NCBI GenBank assembly: GCA_024682015.1
Contig: JAIKZT010000114.1
Span: 1-5,111 of the forward strand
Direction of reading: 5' to 3'
DNA length: 5,111 bases
Origin: Clostridia bacterium
GTDB lineage: Bacteria > Bacillota > Clostridia > Peptostreptococcales > Anaerovoracaceae
Position numbers and translations under genes: made by a program. The notes beneath the pieces are model-generated. The model had not been told where the DNA came from. It saw only the letters and a program-made list of their open reading frames with translations, and searched no databases. Positions 1 to 5,111 of this stretch are shown one piece after another (position 1 is the first letter of the stretch; every line of letters starts with the position of its first letter).

Positions 1-498
1 TCCAAGATCGTCATCAAGAAGGGCGAGGAGATCATCATGAATCTGCCGGTCAACATCGGCATCATCGGCACGGTGCTGTTCCCCTGGGCTGCCATCGGCG
101 GCTGCATCGCGGCGCTGGGCACGAAGTGCTCCATCGAACTCGTCAAGGAGGACGGCAGCGTGGTCAACGTTTCCGAAAAGGCTTCGTCTGCGTTTGAGAC
201 GGTCAAGGACAAGAGCAGCGTGCTGTACGACGAGGTGAAGGACAAGGGCGGCGACCTGTTTGAAGCGGCCAAGGGCAAGAGCGGCGATCTGTTCGAAGCG
301 GCCAAGGGCAAGGGCGAAACGATCGTGAACGCGGCCAAGGACAAGAGCGAAGGCATCATCGATGCCGCGAAGGGCGCCATCAACAAGGAGACCGAATCGG
401 CGAAGGAAGCCGTGGAGGAAGCTCTCAGCAAAGAGAACGATTTCGACCTGTCCGATCTGGATCTGGACGAAATGGAAGAAGATAAGCAGTTATTCTAA
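1..498 (+). CDS. DUF4342 domain protein with C-terminal 11-residue repeats (5' partial)
   Basis: The reading frame is open from base 1, so the gene starts outside the window; the ATG at 37 is internal. The 12 residues before it ([12 protein letters not shown]) belong to the domain. The first ~57 visible residues resemble the DUF4342 family as I recall it: basic strand, 'NLPVN', a hydrophobic Gly/Ala-rich stretch ([15 protein letters not shown]), then '[12 protein letters not shown]'. Many relatives carry an N-terminal UBA/TS-N-like helical domain, which would lie upstream; that is family knowledge, not seen here. Counting from the ATG at 37, residues 53-129 form seven tandem 11-residue amphipathic repeats and the tail is strongly acidic ([13 protein letters not shown]). 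The hydrophobic stretch could contact or cross a membrane, but no signal peptide is visible. The biochemical function is unknown. The stop lies 14 bases before the glycyl-tRNA synthetase start, so the two are probably one operon. Coding is certain; the family call is fairly sure. Confidence 0.85.
   Translation, partial: SKIVIKKGEEIIMNLPVNIGIIGTVLFPWAAIGGCIAALGTKCSIELVKEDGSVVNVSEKASSAFETVKDKSSVLYDEVKDKGGDLFEAAKGKSGDLFEAAKGKGETIVNAAKDKSEGIIDAAKGAINKETESAKEAVEEALSKENDFDLSDLDLDEMEEDKQLF
193..423 (+). repeat. Seven tandem 33-nt units encoding 11-residue amphipathic repeats
   Basis: Read in frame, the units are [66 protein letters not shown] and [11 protein letters not shown]. The pattern is hydrophobic-acidic-x-Ala/Val-Lys-x-Lys-small-x-x-hydrophobic, degrading toward the C-terminus. 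An 11-residue period with alternating Lys and Asp/Glu is the hallmark of LEA group 3-type and apolipoprotein-like amphipathic helices. The DNA is also repetitive: 250-279 and 283-312 differ at only two of 30 positions, both silent (gac/gat, ttt/ttc). This points to a recent 33-nt duplication in units 3-4. Confidence 0.85.
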
Positions 499-512
499 AG
501 CAGGAGAAGAAC

Positions 513-1916
513 ATGAACAAAGAACTGACAATGGACCAGATCGTTGCCCTGTGCAAGAACAGAGGCTTTCTCTACCCGGGCTCGGAGATCTACGGGGGCC
601 TTGCGAATTCCTGGGACTACGGTCCTCTCGGCGTGGAATTCAAGAACAACGTCAAGAAGGCCTGGTGGAAGAAATTCGTGCAGGAATGCCCCTATAACGT
701 GGGGATCGACGCGGCGATCCTGATGAATCCCCAGACCTGGGTCGCTTCCGGCCACCTGGCGAGCTTCTCGGATCCGCTGATGGACTGCAAGGCCTGCCGG
801 GCGCGCTTCCGCGCGGATAAGCTCATCGAGGATTTCGCATCTGAAAACGGTATCGACCTGGGCGGCTCCGTGGACGGCTGGAGCAACCAGCAGATGGAAG
901 AATTCATCGCGGAGCACAAGATCGCCTGCCCGGAGTGCGGCAAGACGGATTTTACGCCCATCCGCCAGTTCAACCTGATGTTCAAGACGTTCCAGGGGGT
1001 CACTGAAGACTCGAAGGCGGAGCTGTACCTGCGCCCGGAAACGGCTCAGGGCATCTTCGTCAATTTCAAGAACGTGCAGCGCACGACCCGCAAGAAGGTC
1101 CCGTTCGGCATCTGCCAGATCGGCAAGTCGTTCCGCAACGAGATCACGCCGGGCAACTTCATCTTCCGCATCCGCGAGTTTGAGCAGATGGAACTGGAGT
1201 TCTTCTGCCAGCCCGGCACGGATCTGGAGTGGTTCGCGTATTGGAAGGAGTATTGCCGCAAGTTCCTCGAGAGCCTGTCCATGAACATGGAGAAGTTGCG
1301 CCTGCGCGACCACGAAAAGGAGGAACTGTCCTTCTACAGCCGGGCCACGACGGACTTCGAGTACCTGTTCCCCTTTGGCTGGGGCGAGCTCTGGGGCATT
1401 GCGGACCGCACGGACTACGACCTCGGCCGGCATCAGGAAGTCTCCGGCCAGAACATGGAGTACATCGATCCTGTCACGAACGAGCGTTATCTGCCGTACG
1501 TCATCGAGCCCTCGCTGGGCGCGGACCGCGTGGCGCTGGCTTTCCTGTGTGACGCCTACGAGGAAGAGGATCTCTCCAAGGACGGCAAGACGGACAGCCG
1601 TACCGTCATGCATTTCCATCCGTTCCTCGCGCCGTACAAAGCCGCCGTTCTGCCGCTGTCCAAGAAGCTGGCGGATCAGGCGCAGGCCATTTACGCGGAT
1701 CTGGCGAAGTACTTCTCTGTGGATTACGATCAGTCCGGCAGCATCGGCAAACTGTATCGCCGCCAGGACGAGATCGGCACGCCGTTCTGCATCACGGTCG
1801 ACTTCGATACGGCGACCGACGGCTGCGTAACGGTGCGCGATCGCGATACCATGGAGCAGGTGCGCATGCCCATCAGCGAGCTGCGCGGCTACATCGAGAA
1901 GGCGATGGAATTCTAA
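513..1916 (+). CDS. glyQS: Glycine--tRNA ligase, dimeric (alpha2) class II type
   Basis: This cytoplasmic enzyme charges tRNA-Gly with glycine using ATP. The 467-residue protein is full length for the single-chain alpha2 type (also named glyS), not the separate alpha and beta subunits of other bacteria. The N-terminus has the motif 1 region ([20 protein letters not shown], 18-37). Two CxxC pairs (C92/C95 and C139/C142) flank an insertion and may bind zinc. The glycine-pocket segment [14 protein letters not shown] lies at 172-185, motif 2 at about 204-231 ([12 protein letters not shown], then [14 protein letters not shown]), and motif 3 at 331-340 ([10 protein letters not shown]). The anticodon-binding domain occupies about 372-461 ([14 protein letters not shown] ... 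[16 protein letters not shown]). AGGAGA at 502-507 sits 5 bases before the ATG and fixes the start. No T-box leader lies immediately upstream; the gene follows the DUF4342 gene by 14 bases, so any such control would lie before that gene. Confidence 0.98.
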   Translation: MNKELTMDQIVALCKNRGFLYPGSEIYGGLANSWDYGPLGVEFKNNVKKAWWKKFVQECPYNVGIDAAILMNPQTWVASGHLASFSDPLMDCKACRARFRADKLIEDFASENGIDLGGSVDGWSNQQMEEFIAEHKIACPECGKTDFTPIRQFNLMFKTFQGVTEDSKAELYLRPETAQGIFVNFKNVQRTTRKKVPFGICQIGKSFRNEITPGNFIFRIREFEQMELEFFCQPGTDLEWFAYWKEYCRKFLESLSMNMEKLRLRDHEKEELSFYSRATTDFEYLFPFGWGELWGIADRTDYDLGRHQEVSGQNMEYIDPVTNERYLPYVIEPSLGADRVALAFLCDAYEEEDLSKDGKTDSRTVMHFHPFLAPYKAAVLPLSKKLADQAQAIYADLAKYFSVDYDQSGSIGKLYRRQDEIGTPFCITVDFDTATDGCVTVRDRDTMEQVRMPISELRGYIEKAMEF

Positions 1917-1926
1917 ACAATAGGGA

Positions 1927-1943
1927 AGGCAGGATCCCTGCCT
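1927..1943 (+). other. Small hairpin just after the glyQS stop
   Basis: AGGCAGG (1927-1933) pairs perfectly with CCTGCCT (1937-1943) around a three-base loop. No T-run follows (GCTGAAAGAAATT), so it is unlikely to terminate transcription alone. It begins 10 bases after the stop codon and could stabilise the mRNA 3' end or pause polymerase before the larger hairpin downstream. That role is inferred. Confidence 0.5.
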
Positions 1944-1956
1944 GCTGAAAGAAATT

Positions 1957-2006
1957 GCCCGGATCTGTCCCAGACCCATCGGTCTGGAAGGCGGATCCGG
2001 GCTTTT
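1957..2006 (+). terminator. Rho-independent terminator of the DUF4342-glyQS unit
   Basis: GCCCGGATC (1957-1965) pairs over nine bases with GATCCGGGC (1994-2002). Inside it, CCAGACC (1970-1976) pairs over seven bases with GGTCTGG (1981-1987) around a CATC loop. A few G-T and G-C pairs and a small asymmetric internal loop (C1969 against A1988-G1990) join the two stems. TTTT (2003-2006) follows directly. The T-run is short but the stem is long and very stable. It lies 40 bases after the glyQS stop and separates that unit from the Tad promoter. The opposite strand has only a weak T-run, so it is probably one-directional. Confidence 0.85.
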
Positions 2007-2089
2007 GCATGTCTGGACTGTTTGCCTGGCAGAGAACATATTTGCCCGGAATGACTGGAAATAAATCCTAAAAATATTCGATCGATGGG

Positions 2090-2117
2090 TTGACATATTT
2101 TGGCGATGGTGTAAAAT
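2090..2117 (+). promoter_or_regulatory. Sigma-A-type promoter for the Tad operon
   Basis: A perfect -35 box TTGACA (2090-2095) and a near-consensus -10 box TAAAAT (2112-2117) are separated by 16 bases, within the normal range. They lie in a locally A+T-rich patch (about 2060-2160) that contrasts with the GC-rich genes. Transcription should begin near 2123-2125, giving a leader of about 45 bases before the ATG at 2170. An ATCGAT palindrome (2081-2086) abuts the -35 box, but there is no evidence that it is an operator. No leader hairpin or riboswitch is apparent. Confidence 0.8.
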
Positions 2118-2169
2118 GGAAATACATTAAATGGCATTGATAACATAATTCACATTCAAAAGGGGTATT

Positions 2170-3027
2170 ATGGAACATTTAAAACTGGCTTTTGACTTGG
2201 GTAACGCCCAGCTGGCATCTGCGCTGCAGCGGGGGATCGCATCGGAGTATCCGGACATCGACCTGACGGAGGATAAGGATGCCGCAGATTTCGTGTTGAC
2301 GGATGATTTTCTCGGAGGACCGGCGCCTGTGCGGGTCATCGTGGAAAGGATCCTGGCGTCCTGCAGCCGGCAGCTCATAGGGGAGAGACGGCCGGGCAGC
2401 TGCCGCTTTACGGGGTTTACGGCGGCGAGCGGCGGATGCGGGGTGAGCACGGTCTCCGTCCTGCTGGGCCGGATCCTGGCGTCGCAGGCTCAGCAGCGGG
2501 TGCTGTATCTGAGCTTTGACCCATACGCGCCGCCGACGGATCCGGAGGCAGGTATGCAGCTGCTGCGCGCCGCCTCGGACGGCAAACGTGTGCCGCTGAA
2601 GAGCGCCTGCGCGGCGGACGAATACGGTCTGTACCGGCCGCTGCAGTCCATCGGGAGCAACTTGCTGTTCTCCCTGGATCTCCGTCAGGCCGCAAACCTG
2701 CTGGAGACGGCGGAGGATTCCGGCGAGTGGGACGAGGTCATTCTGGACGTTCCCCGCGCGCACCGGGACTGGCTGAGCCTCATGAACATGTGCGAAGTCC
2801 AGGTGCTCCTGGATCCGGCGTCCGGCAGCAGGCATTTTGCAGCGGATCTCGCGGAGCAGAGCCTGCGCGAAGCGGCGAAGGGCAGCGCCGGGGATGGGGA
2901 TGCCTTGCCGGCCTTGTTGCATTTCGTTCCCTGTGAGGACGGATCGGCTCGCGACGGCAAACCGGATCTGTATGGACCGCTGGGATGCGAGGTGAGAGAA
3001 CTTGCGAAGCAGATGGCGCGTATGTGA
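2170..3027 (+). CDS. tadZ: TadZ/CpaE-like pilus localisation protein, ParA/MinD-type fold, degenerate P-loop
   Basis: TadZ/CpaE proteins are SIMIBI-class (ParA/MinD-like) proteins that place the Tad pilus machine at the cell pole. This one has 285 residues. Residues 1-70 look like a shortened pseudo-receiver domain (LKLAFDLGNAQLASAL, then DFVLTDD at 40-46). The ATPase-like core starts near 78. Its P-loop reads SGGCGVST (87-94) where active ParA/MinD proteins have KGGxGKST/T, so both signature lysines are replaced (Ser87, Val92). The A' motif (VLYLSFDPY, Asp117) and Walker B strand (VILDVP, Asp193) are recognisable. It may bind nucleotide weakly or not hydrolyse it, as described for atypical TadZ proteins; that is inference. 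AGGGG (2161-2165) lies 4 bases before the ATG. It is the first gene after the promoter and overlaps cpaF by 26 bases, which supports the Tad assignment more than the divergent sequence does. Confidence 0.8.
   Translation: MEHLKLAFDLGNAQLASALQRGIASEYPDIDLTEDKDAADFVLTDDFLGGPAPVRVIVERILASCSRQLIGERRPGSCRFTGFTAASGGCGVSTVSVLLGRILASQAQQRVLYLSFDPYAPPTDPEAGMQLLRAASDGKRVPLKSACAADEYGLYRPLQSIGSNLLFSLDLRQAANLLETAEDSGEWDEVILDVPRAHRDWLSLMNMCEVQVLLDPASGSRHFAADLAEQSLREAAKGSAGDGDALPALLHFVPCEDGSARDGKPDLYGPLGCEVRELAKQMARM
2990..2996 (+). promoter_or_regulatory. Shine-Dalgarno site selecting the TTG start of cpaF
   Basis: AGGTGAG ends 5 bases before the TTG at 3002. The cpaF frame has a stop (TGA, 2993-2995) overlapping this site, so the gene cannot start further upstream. 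The only other early start, GTG at 3062, has no recognisable ribosome binding site (gcggcgcagcgc precedes it). Confidence 0.6.
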
Positions 3028-4252
3028 ACCCGCCTTCTCCGTTTACGAAGCGGCGCAGCGCGTGCGGGAGTGCCTGCAGCCTCATGGCGGGGAGCCGTCT
3101 GCTGCGGACGATGAGGAAGTCCTGCGCTTCTGTGAACGGCAGGTGCTGAAGGACACGGAAACGCAGGCCTTTTCCCCGCAGCGCAGGGAAACCTTGGCGA
3201 GGCTCGTGTTCTGCGCGCTGCGATGCGAACTGGAAGTGCTGCAGGACATGGCGGAAGACCCCGGCGTAACGGAGATCATGGTGAACGGCCCGGACTGCGT
3301 CTTCTGGGAGCGGGACGGCATCATTGCGCGCGCGGACGTCAGTTTTGAAAGCGAGGAACGGCTTTATCAGGTCATTCAGCGGCTGGCAGGGAGCATGGGA
3401 CGGGAATGGAACGAACTGCATCCCATCGTGGATGCGCGGCTTTCAGATGGGTCACGCGTGAACGCGGTGCATGGCAGCATCGCGCTGGATGGCCCCGTCC
3501 TGACCATACGCAAATTCAACCGCAGCCGCATGACCATGGATGACCTCGTGCGGCAGGGGGATATCAGCGAAGAGGGTGCGGACATGCTGCAGACCATGGT
3601 GCGCGCAGGCTGCAACGTGTTCGTTTCGGGAGGAACGAGCACCGGGAAGACGACGTTTCTGAACATCCTGTCGGAATTCATTCCCAGACAGGAGAGGGTC
3701 ATCCTGATCGAGGACTCGGCCGAGCTGCAGATCCGCGGCATTCCCAACCTGGTGCGCATGGAAACGCGCGGCGCCAACGCGCAGGGAAAGGGCGGCGTGT
3801 CCATGCGCGACCTGATCCGCACGTCGCTGCGCATGCGCCCGGACCGGGTGATCGTCGGCGAAGTGCGCGGAGAAGAGGTCGTGGACATGCTGGCGGCGAT
3901 GAGCACGGGGCACGACGGCTCGCTTTCGACGGGTCATGCCAATTCCGTGCGCGGCATGATAGGACGCCTGGAGACGATGCACATCAGCTCCTCCGGATTT
4001 CCGCTCGAGGCCGTGCGGGAGCAGATCGCGCAGGCCATCGACGTTTACGTGCATCTGTACAGGACGGCCGGCGGCCGCAGGCTGGTCGCGGAGATCACGG
4101 AGAGCGCCGGGATGCGAGGCGGGCAGATCGCGCTGAATCCTCTGTTCGTGAGGAACGCCGCGGGAGACCTGGTCTCCACGGGGAACGCTCTGGCAGGCGC
4201 CGCGAAGGACAAACTGGAAAGGCCTGCGGATAAGGAGGGCGAAGAAACATGA
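3002..4252 (+). CDS. cpaF: CpaF/TadA secretion ATPase of the Tad pilus
   Basis: This GspE/VirB11-family hexameric ATPase powers Flp pilus assembly at the cytoplasmic face of the inner membrane. The 416-residue protein has a helical N-terminal region to about 80. An N-terminal sensing domain follows (DPGVTEIMVNGPDCVFWERDG, 86-106; HPIVDARLSDGSRVNAV, 140-156). Walker A is GGTSTGKT (210-217, Lys216), the Asp box VILIEDSAEL (233-242), Walker B RVIVGEVRGEE (282-292), and the His box TGHDGSLSTGHAN (302-314). All catalytic motifs are intact. The start is probably TTG at 3002, inside tadZ and served by AGGTGAG at 2990-2996; GTG at 3062 would remove 20 residues without losing a motif. The stop overlaps the tadB start as ATGA, so three genes are tightly coupled. 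The sequence beyond about 380 (GNALAGAAKDKLERPADKEG) looks like a flexible tail. Confidence 0.95.
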   Translation: MRSRWRVCEPAFSVYEAAQRVRECLQPHGGEPSAADDEEVLRFCERQVLKDTETQAFSPQRRETLARLVFCALRCELEVLQDMAEDPGVTEIMVNGPDCVFWERDGIIARADVSFESEERLYQVIQRLAGSMGREWNELHPIVDARLSDGSRVNAVHGSIALDGPVLTIRKFNRSRMTMDDLVRQGDISEEGADMLQTMVRAGCNVFVSGGTSTGKTTFLNILSEFIPRQERVILIEDSAELQIRGIPNLVRMETRGANAQGKGGVSMRDLIRTSLRMRPDRVIVGEVRGEEVVDMLAAMSTGHDGSLSTGHANSVRGMIGRLETMHISSSGFPLEAVREQIAQAIDVYVHLYRTAGGRRLVAEITESAGMRGGQIALNPLFVRNAAGDLVSTGNALAGAAKDKLERPADKEGEET

Positions 4253-4992
4253 CGGATTATGGTACGTACCAGCCGGATCGGAAGGAAAGAGCGATGTATT
4301 TCGCCATGGCTTTTCTCGTGTCCGCTGGACTTGCGCTGCTGTTTTACCGCAGTCTCCCTTTTGCGCTGCCGCTGGCGGCGCTATCGGTCTCACTGGAGAA
4401 GGTCTATCTGGCTGCCCGCGCGAAGAAGCGAAGGATGAACCTGCTGGAAGGATTCCGGGACGCCCTTTACGGCATTTCAGCGGCGGTCGCGGCGGGAAGG
4501 CAGATGCCGCAGGCCATCGAGGAAACCGCTCGTCAGTCGGAGATCGCGTACGGACCGGACGCGGACATCGCGCGGGAACTGCGGGCGATCGCGCTGGCTT
4601 ACCGCAGCATGCATCAGGACGCGCTTGCCATGCTGACGGATCTGGGAAGGCGCAGCGGGCTCGAGGAGATCGCACAGTTTGCCTCTTCTTGTTCCATCTG
4701 CACGTCCTGCGGCGGGGATCTGGAAGACGTCTGCCTGCGCACGGCTGAGGTACTGCTGGAAAAACTGTCGTTTCGGCAGGAAGCCGAGAGCCTGCTGGCG
4801 CAGAAGAGACTGGATATCGCGCTGCTGGTGGGGCTGCCGCTGCTGATGCTGGCGTTTCTGAACCTGGCATCGCCCGGTTATCTGTCCGCGCTGTATAAAG
4901 GCCCGGCGGGGCGTCTTCTGATGACGGCCTGCCTGGCTGCGATGGGAGGTGCTGTCCTGTGGAGCTTTCACATCGTGCAGGAAAATACTTAG
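4249..4992 (+). CDS. tadB: TadB-like inner-membrane platform protein (type II secretion F family)
   Basis: TadB and its partner TadC form the inner-membrane platform on which the CpaF ATPase acts during Flp pilus assembly. The 247-residue protein has two hydrophobic segments near the N-terminus (about 16-33 and 36-50). A basic turn (ARAKKRR, 56-62) and a cytoplasmic helical domain follow (about 64-185; LLEGFRDALYGISAAVAAG, AIEETA, then a long LEDVCLRTAEVLLEKL helix). Two C-terminal membrane segments lie at about 188-206 and 222-240. This is the T2SSF layout at usual TadB length. Cysteines at 148, 151, 154 and 162 cluster in the cytoplasmic domain. The start is well supported: AAGGAGG (4232-4238) lies 10 bases before the ATG, which overlaps the cpaF stop as ATGA. 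The later ATG (residue 16) has only a poor site. The 3' end overlaps the next gene by 34 bases. Confidence 0.9.
   Translation: MTDYGTYQPDRKERAMYFAMAFLVSAGLALLFYRSLPFALPLAALSVSLEKVYLAARAKKRRMNLLEGFRDALYGISAAVAAGRQMPQAIEETARQSEIAYGPDADIARELRAIALAYRSMHQDALAMLTDLGRRSGLEEIAQFASSCSICTSCGGDLEDVCLRTAEVLLEKLSFRQEAESLLAQKRLDIALLVGLPLLMLAFLNLASPGYLSALYKGPAGRLLMTACLAAMGGAVLWSFHIVQENT
4944..4950 (+). promoter_or_regulatory. Shine-Dalgarno site inside tadB for the next gene
   Basis: GGGAGGT ends 8 bases before the GTG at 4959. An in-frame stop (TAA, 4896-4898) lies upstream, and no ATG, GTG or TTG other than 4959 occurs in that frame up to the window end. The site therefore effectively decides the start. 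Confidence 0.65.
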
Positions 4993-5111
4993 CATCAGCC
5001 GCGAGCCTCCTTCGCGGCGCGGCCGATGCATTTCGGAAAAAGGAAGAACGATCCCTGCAGGAATACGCCTTCCTGAAAGTCTCAGGGGAACGGATCGAAG
5101 AAGACCTGGAG
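4959..5111 (+). CDS. tadC: Probable TadC-like platform protein (3' partial)
   Basis: Only the first 51 codons are visible. The frame runs from GTG at 4959 to the window edge without a stop, while the frame of the ATG at 5026 stops within 17 codons. Visible segments include ELSHRAGKYLASAASLLRG (residues 2-20) followed by a charged stretch, FRKKEERSLQEYAFLK, and IEEDLE at the edge. No membrane segment is reached yet. Clostridial TadC proteins, as I recall them, start with a short amphipathic region followed by a charged 'REDL..LYP' stretch before the T2SSF domain, and this would fit. The main argument is position: tadC follows tadB in most Tad operons. The 34-base overlap and internal ribosome binding site imply translational coupling. 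That it is a gene is fairly sure; its identity is inferred. Confidence 0.6.
   Translation, partial: MELSHRAGKYLASAASLLRGAADAFRKKEERSLQEYAFLKVSGERIEEDLE

Noticed and set aside
786..938. The two CxxC pairs in GlyRS as an unusual insertion.
   Set aside because: The same cysteine-bearing insertion is typical of dimeric GlyRS in Bacillota as I recall it, so it is not novel.
2078..2086. A TCGATCGAT palindromic stretch next to the -35 box as a possible operator.
   Set aside because: The symmetric core is only 6-8 bases, too short to claim a binding site without conservation data.
495..2096. A 533-codon open frame on the minus strand across glyQS.
   Set aside because: Its codons are the exact reverse complements of glyQS codons. 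It stays open because the sense gene avoids TTA, CTA and TCA, as expected in GC-rich DNA. It runs through the terminator, and the sense strand encodes an unmistakable enzyme.
1913..2146. A 77-codon minus-strand frame covering the intergenic region.
   Set aside because: It crosses the glyQS terminator and the forward promoter, has no convincing ribosome binding site, and its translation looks like noise.
2179..2922. A 247-codon minus-strand frame opposite tadZ.
   Set aside because: It is in codon register with tadZ and open for the same codon-bias reason. The sense frame has the promoter, ribosome binding site and ParA/MinD-like motifs.
3452..4870. A 472-codon minus-strand frame across cpaF and tadB.
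   Set aside because: It is a GC-bias shadow of two well-supported genes, rich in Arg, Pro and Ala, without a recognisable domain or start signal.
5026..5076. A short forward ORF from the ATG at 5026 (MHFGKRKNDPCRNTPS).
   Set aside because: It stops after 16 residues and lies within the longer, better-supported frame starting at GTG 4959.
1..5111. CRISPR arrays, tRNA or rRNA genes, insertion sequences, attachment sites, phage or defence genes.
   Set aside because: No spaced direct repeats, tRNA-like cloverleaf, transposase motifs or terminal inverted repeats were seen. Apart from the intergenic stretch 1917-2169 the window is almost fully occupied by ordinary coding sequence.

Overview
The window is compact, GC-rich bacterial DNA with every gene on the + strand. 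Gene content suggests a Bacillota (Firmicutes), most likely clostridial, chromosome. The pointers are a DUF4342 protein, a dimeric-type glycyl-tRNA synthetase very close to the Bacillota form, and a Tad-type pilus cluster in the clostridial order tadZ-cpaF-tadB-tadC. Strong Shine-Dalgarno sites and a classic sigma-A promoter agree. Genus and species cannot be read from the sequence.

Left unit (1-2006): the window opens inside a gene for a DUF4342 protein; its frame is open to base 1, so the true start lies upstream. The rest of this protein is seven tandem 11-residue amphipathic repeats, like those of LEA proteins and apolipoproteins, and an acidic tail. Fourteen bases later comes the complete glycyl-tRNA synthetase gene. 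The two are probably co-transcribed and end at a long hairpin followed by TTTT at 1957-2006.

Intergenic region (1917-2169): besides the terminator and a small upstream hairpin, it holds a clear TTGACA-16-TAAAAT promoter at 2090-2117 and a short A+T-rich leader. No credible gene was seen between the terminator and the promoter.

Right unit (2170-5111, continuing beyond the window): a tightly overlapped operon for the inner-membrane assembly machine of a Tad/Flp (type IVc) pilus. It encodes a TadZ/CpaE-like localisation protein whose P-loop has lost both signature lysines; the CpaF/TadA secretion ATPase, with an unusual TTG start inside tadZ; the TadB membrane platform protein, joined to cpaF by an ATGA overlap; and the first 51 codons of a further gene, probably tadC, starting at a GTG inside tadB. 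All three junctions overlap, which suggests translational coupling and coordinated stoichiometry. The pilin, prepilin peptidase and secretin-like genes are not in view; the pilin and peptidase would be expected downstream.

Nothing here is a clearly new system. The points most worth a second look are the repeat-bearing DUF4342 protein next to glyQS and the degenerate nucleotide-binding loop of the TadZ-like protein.
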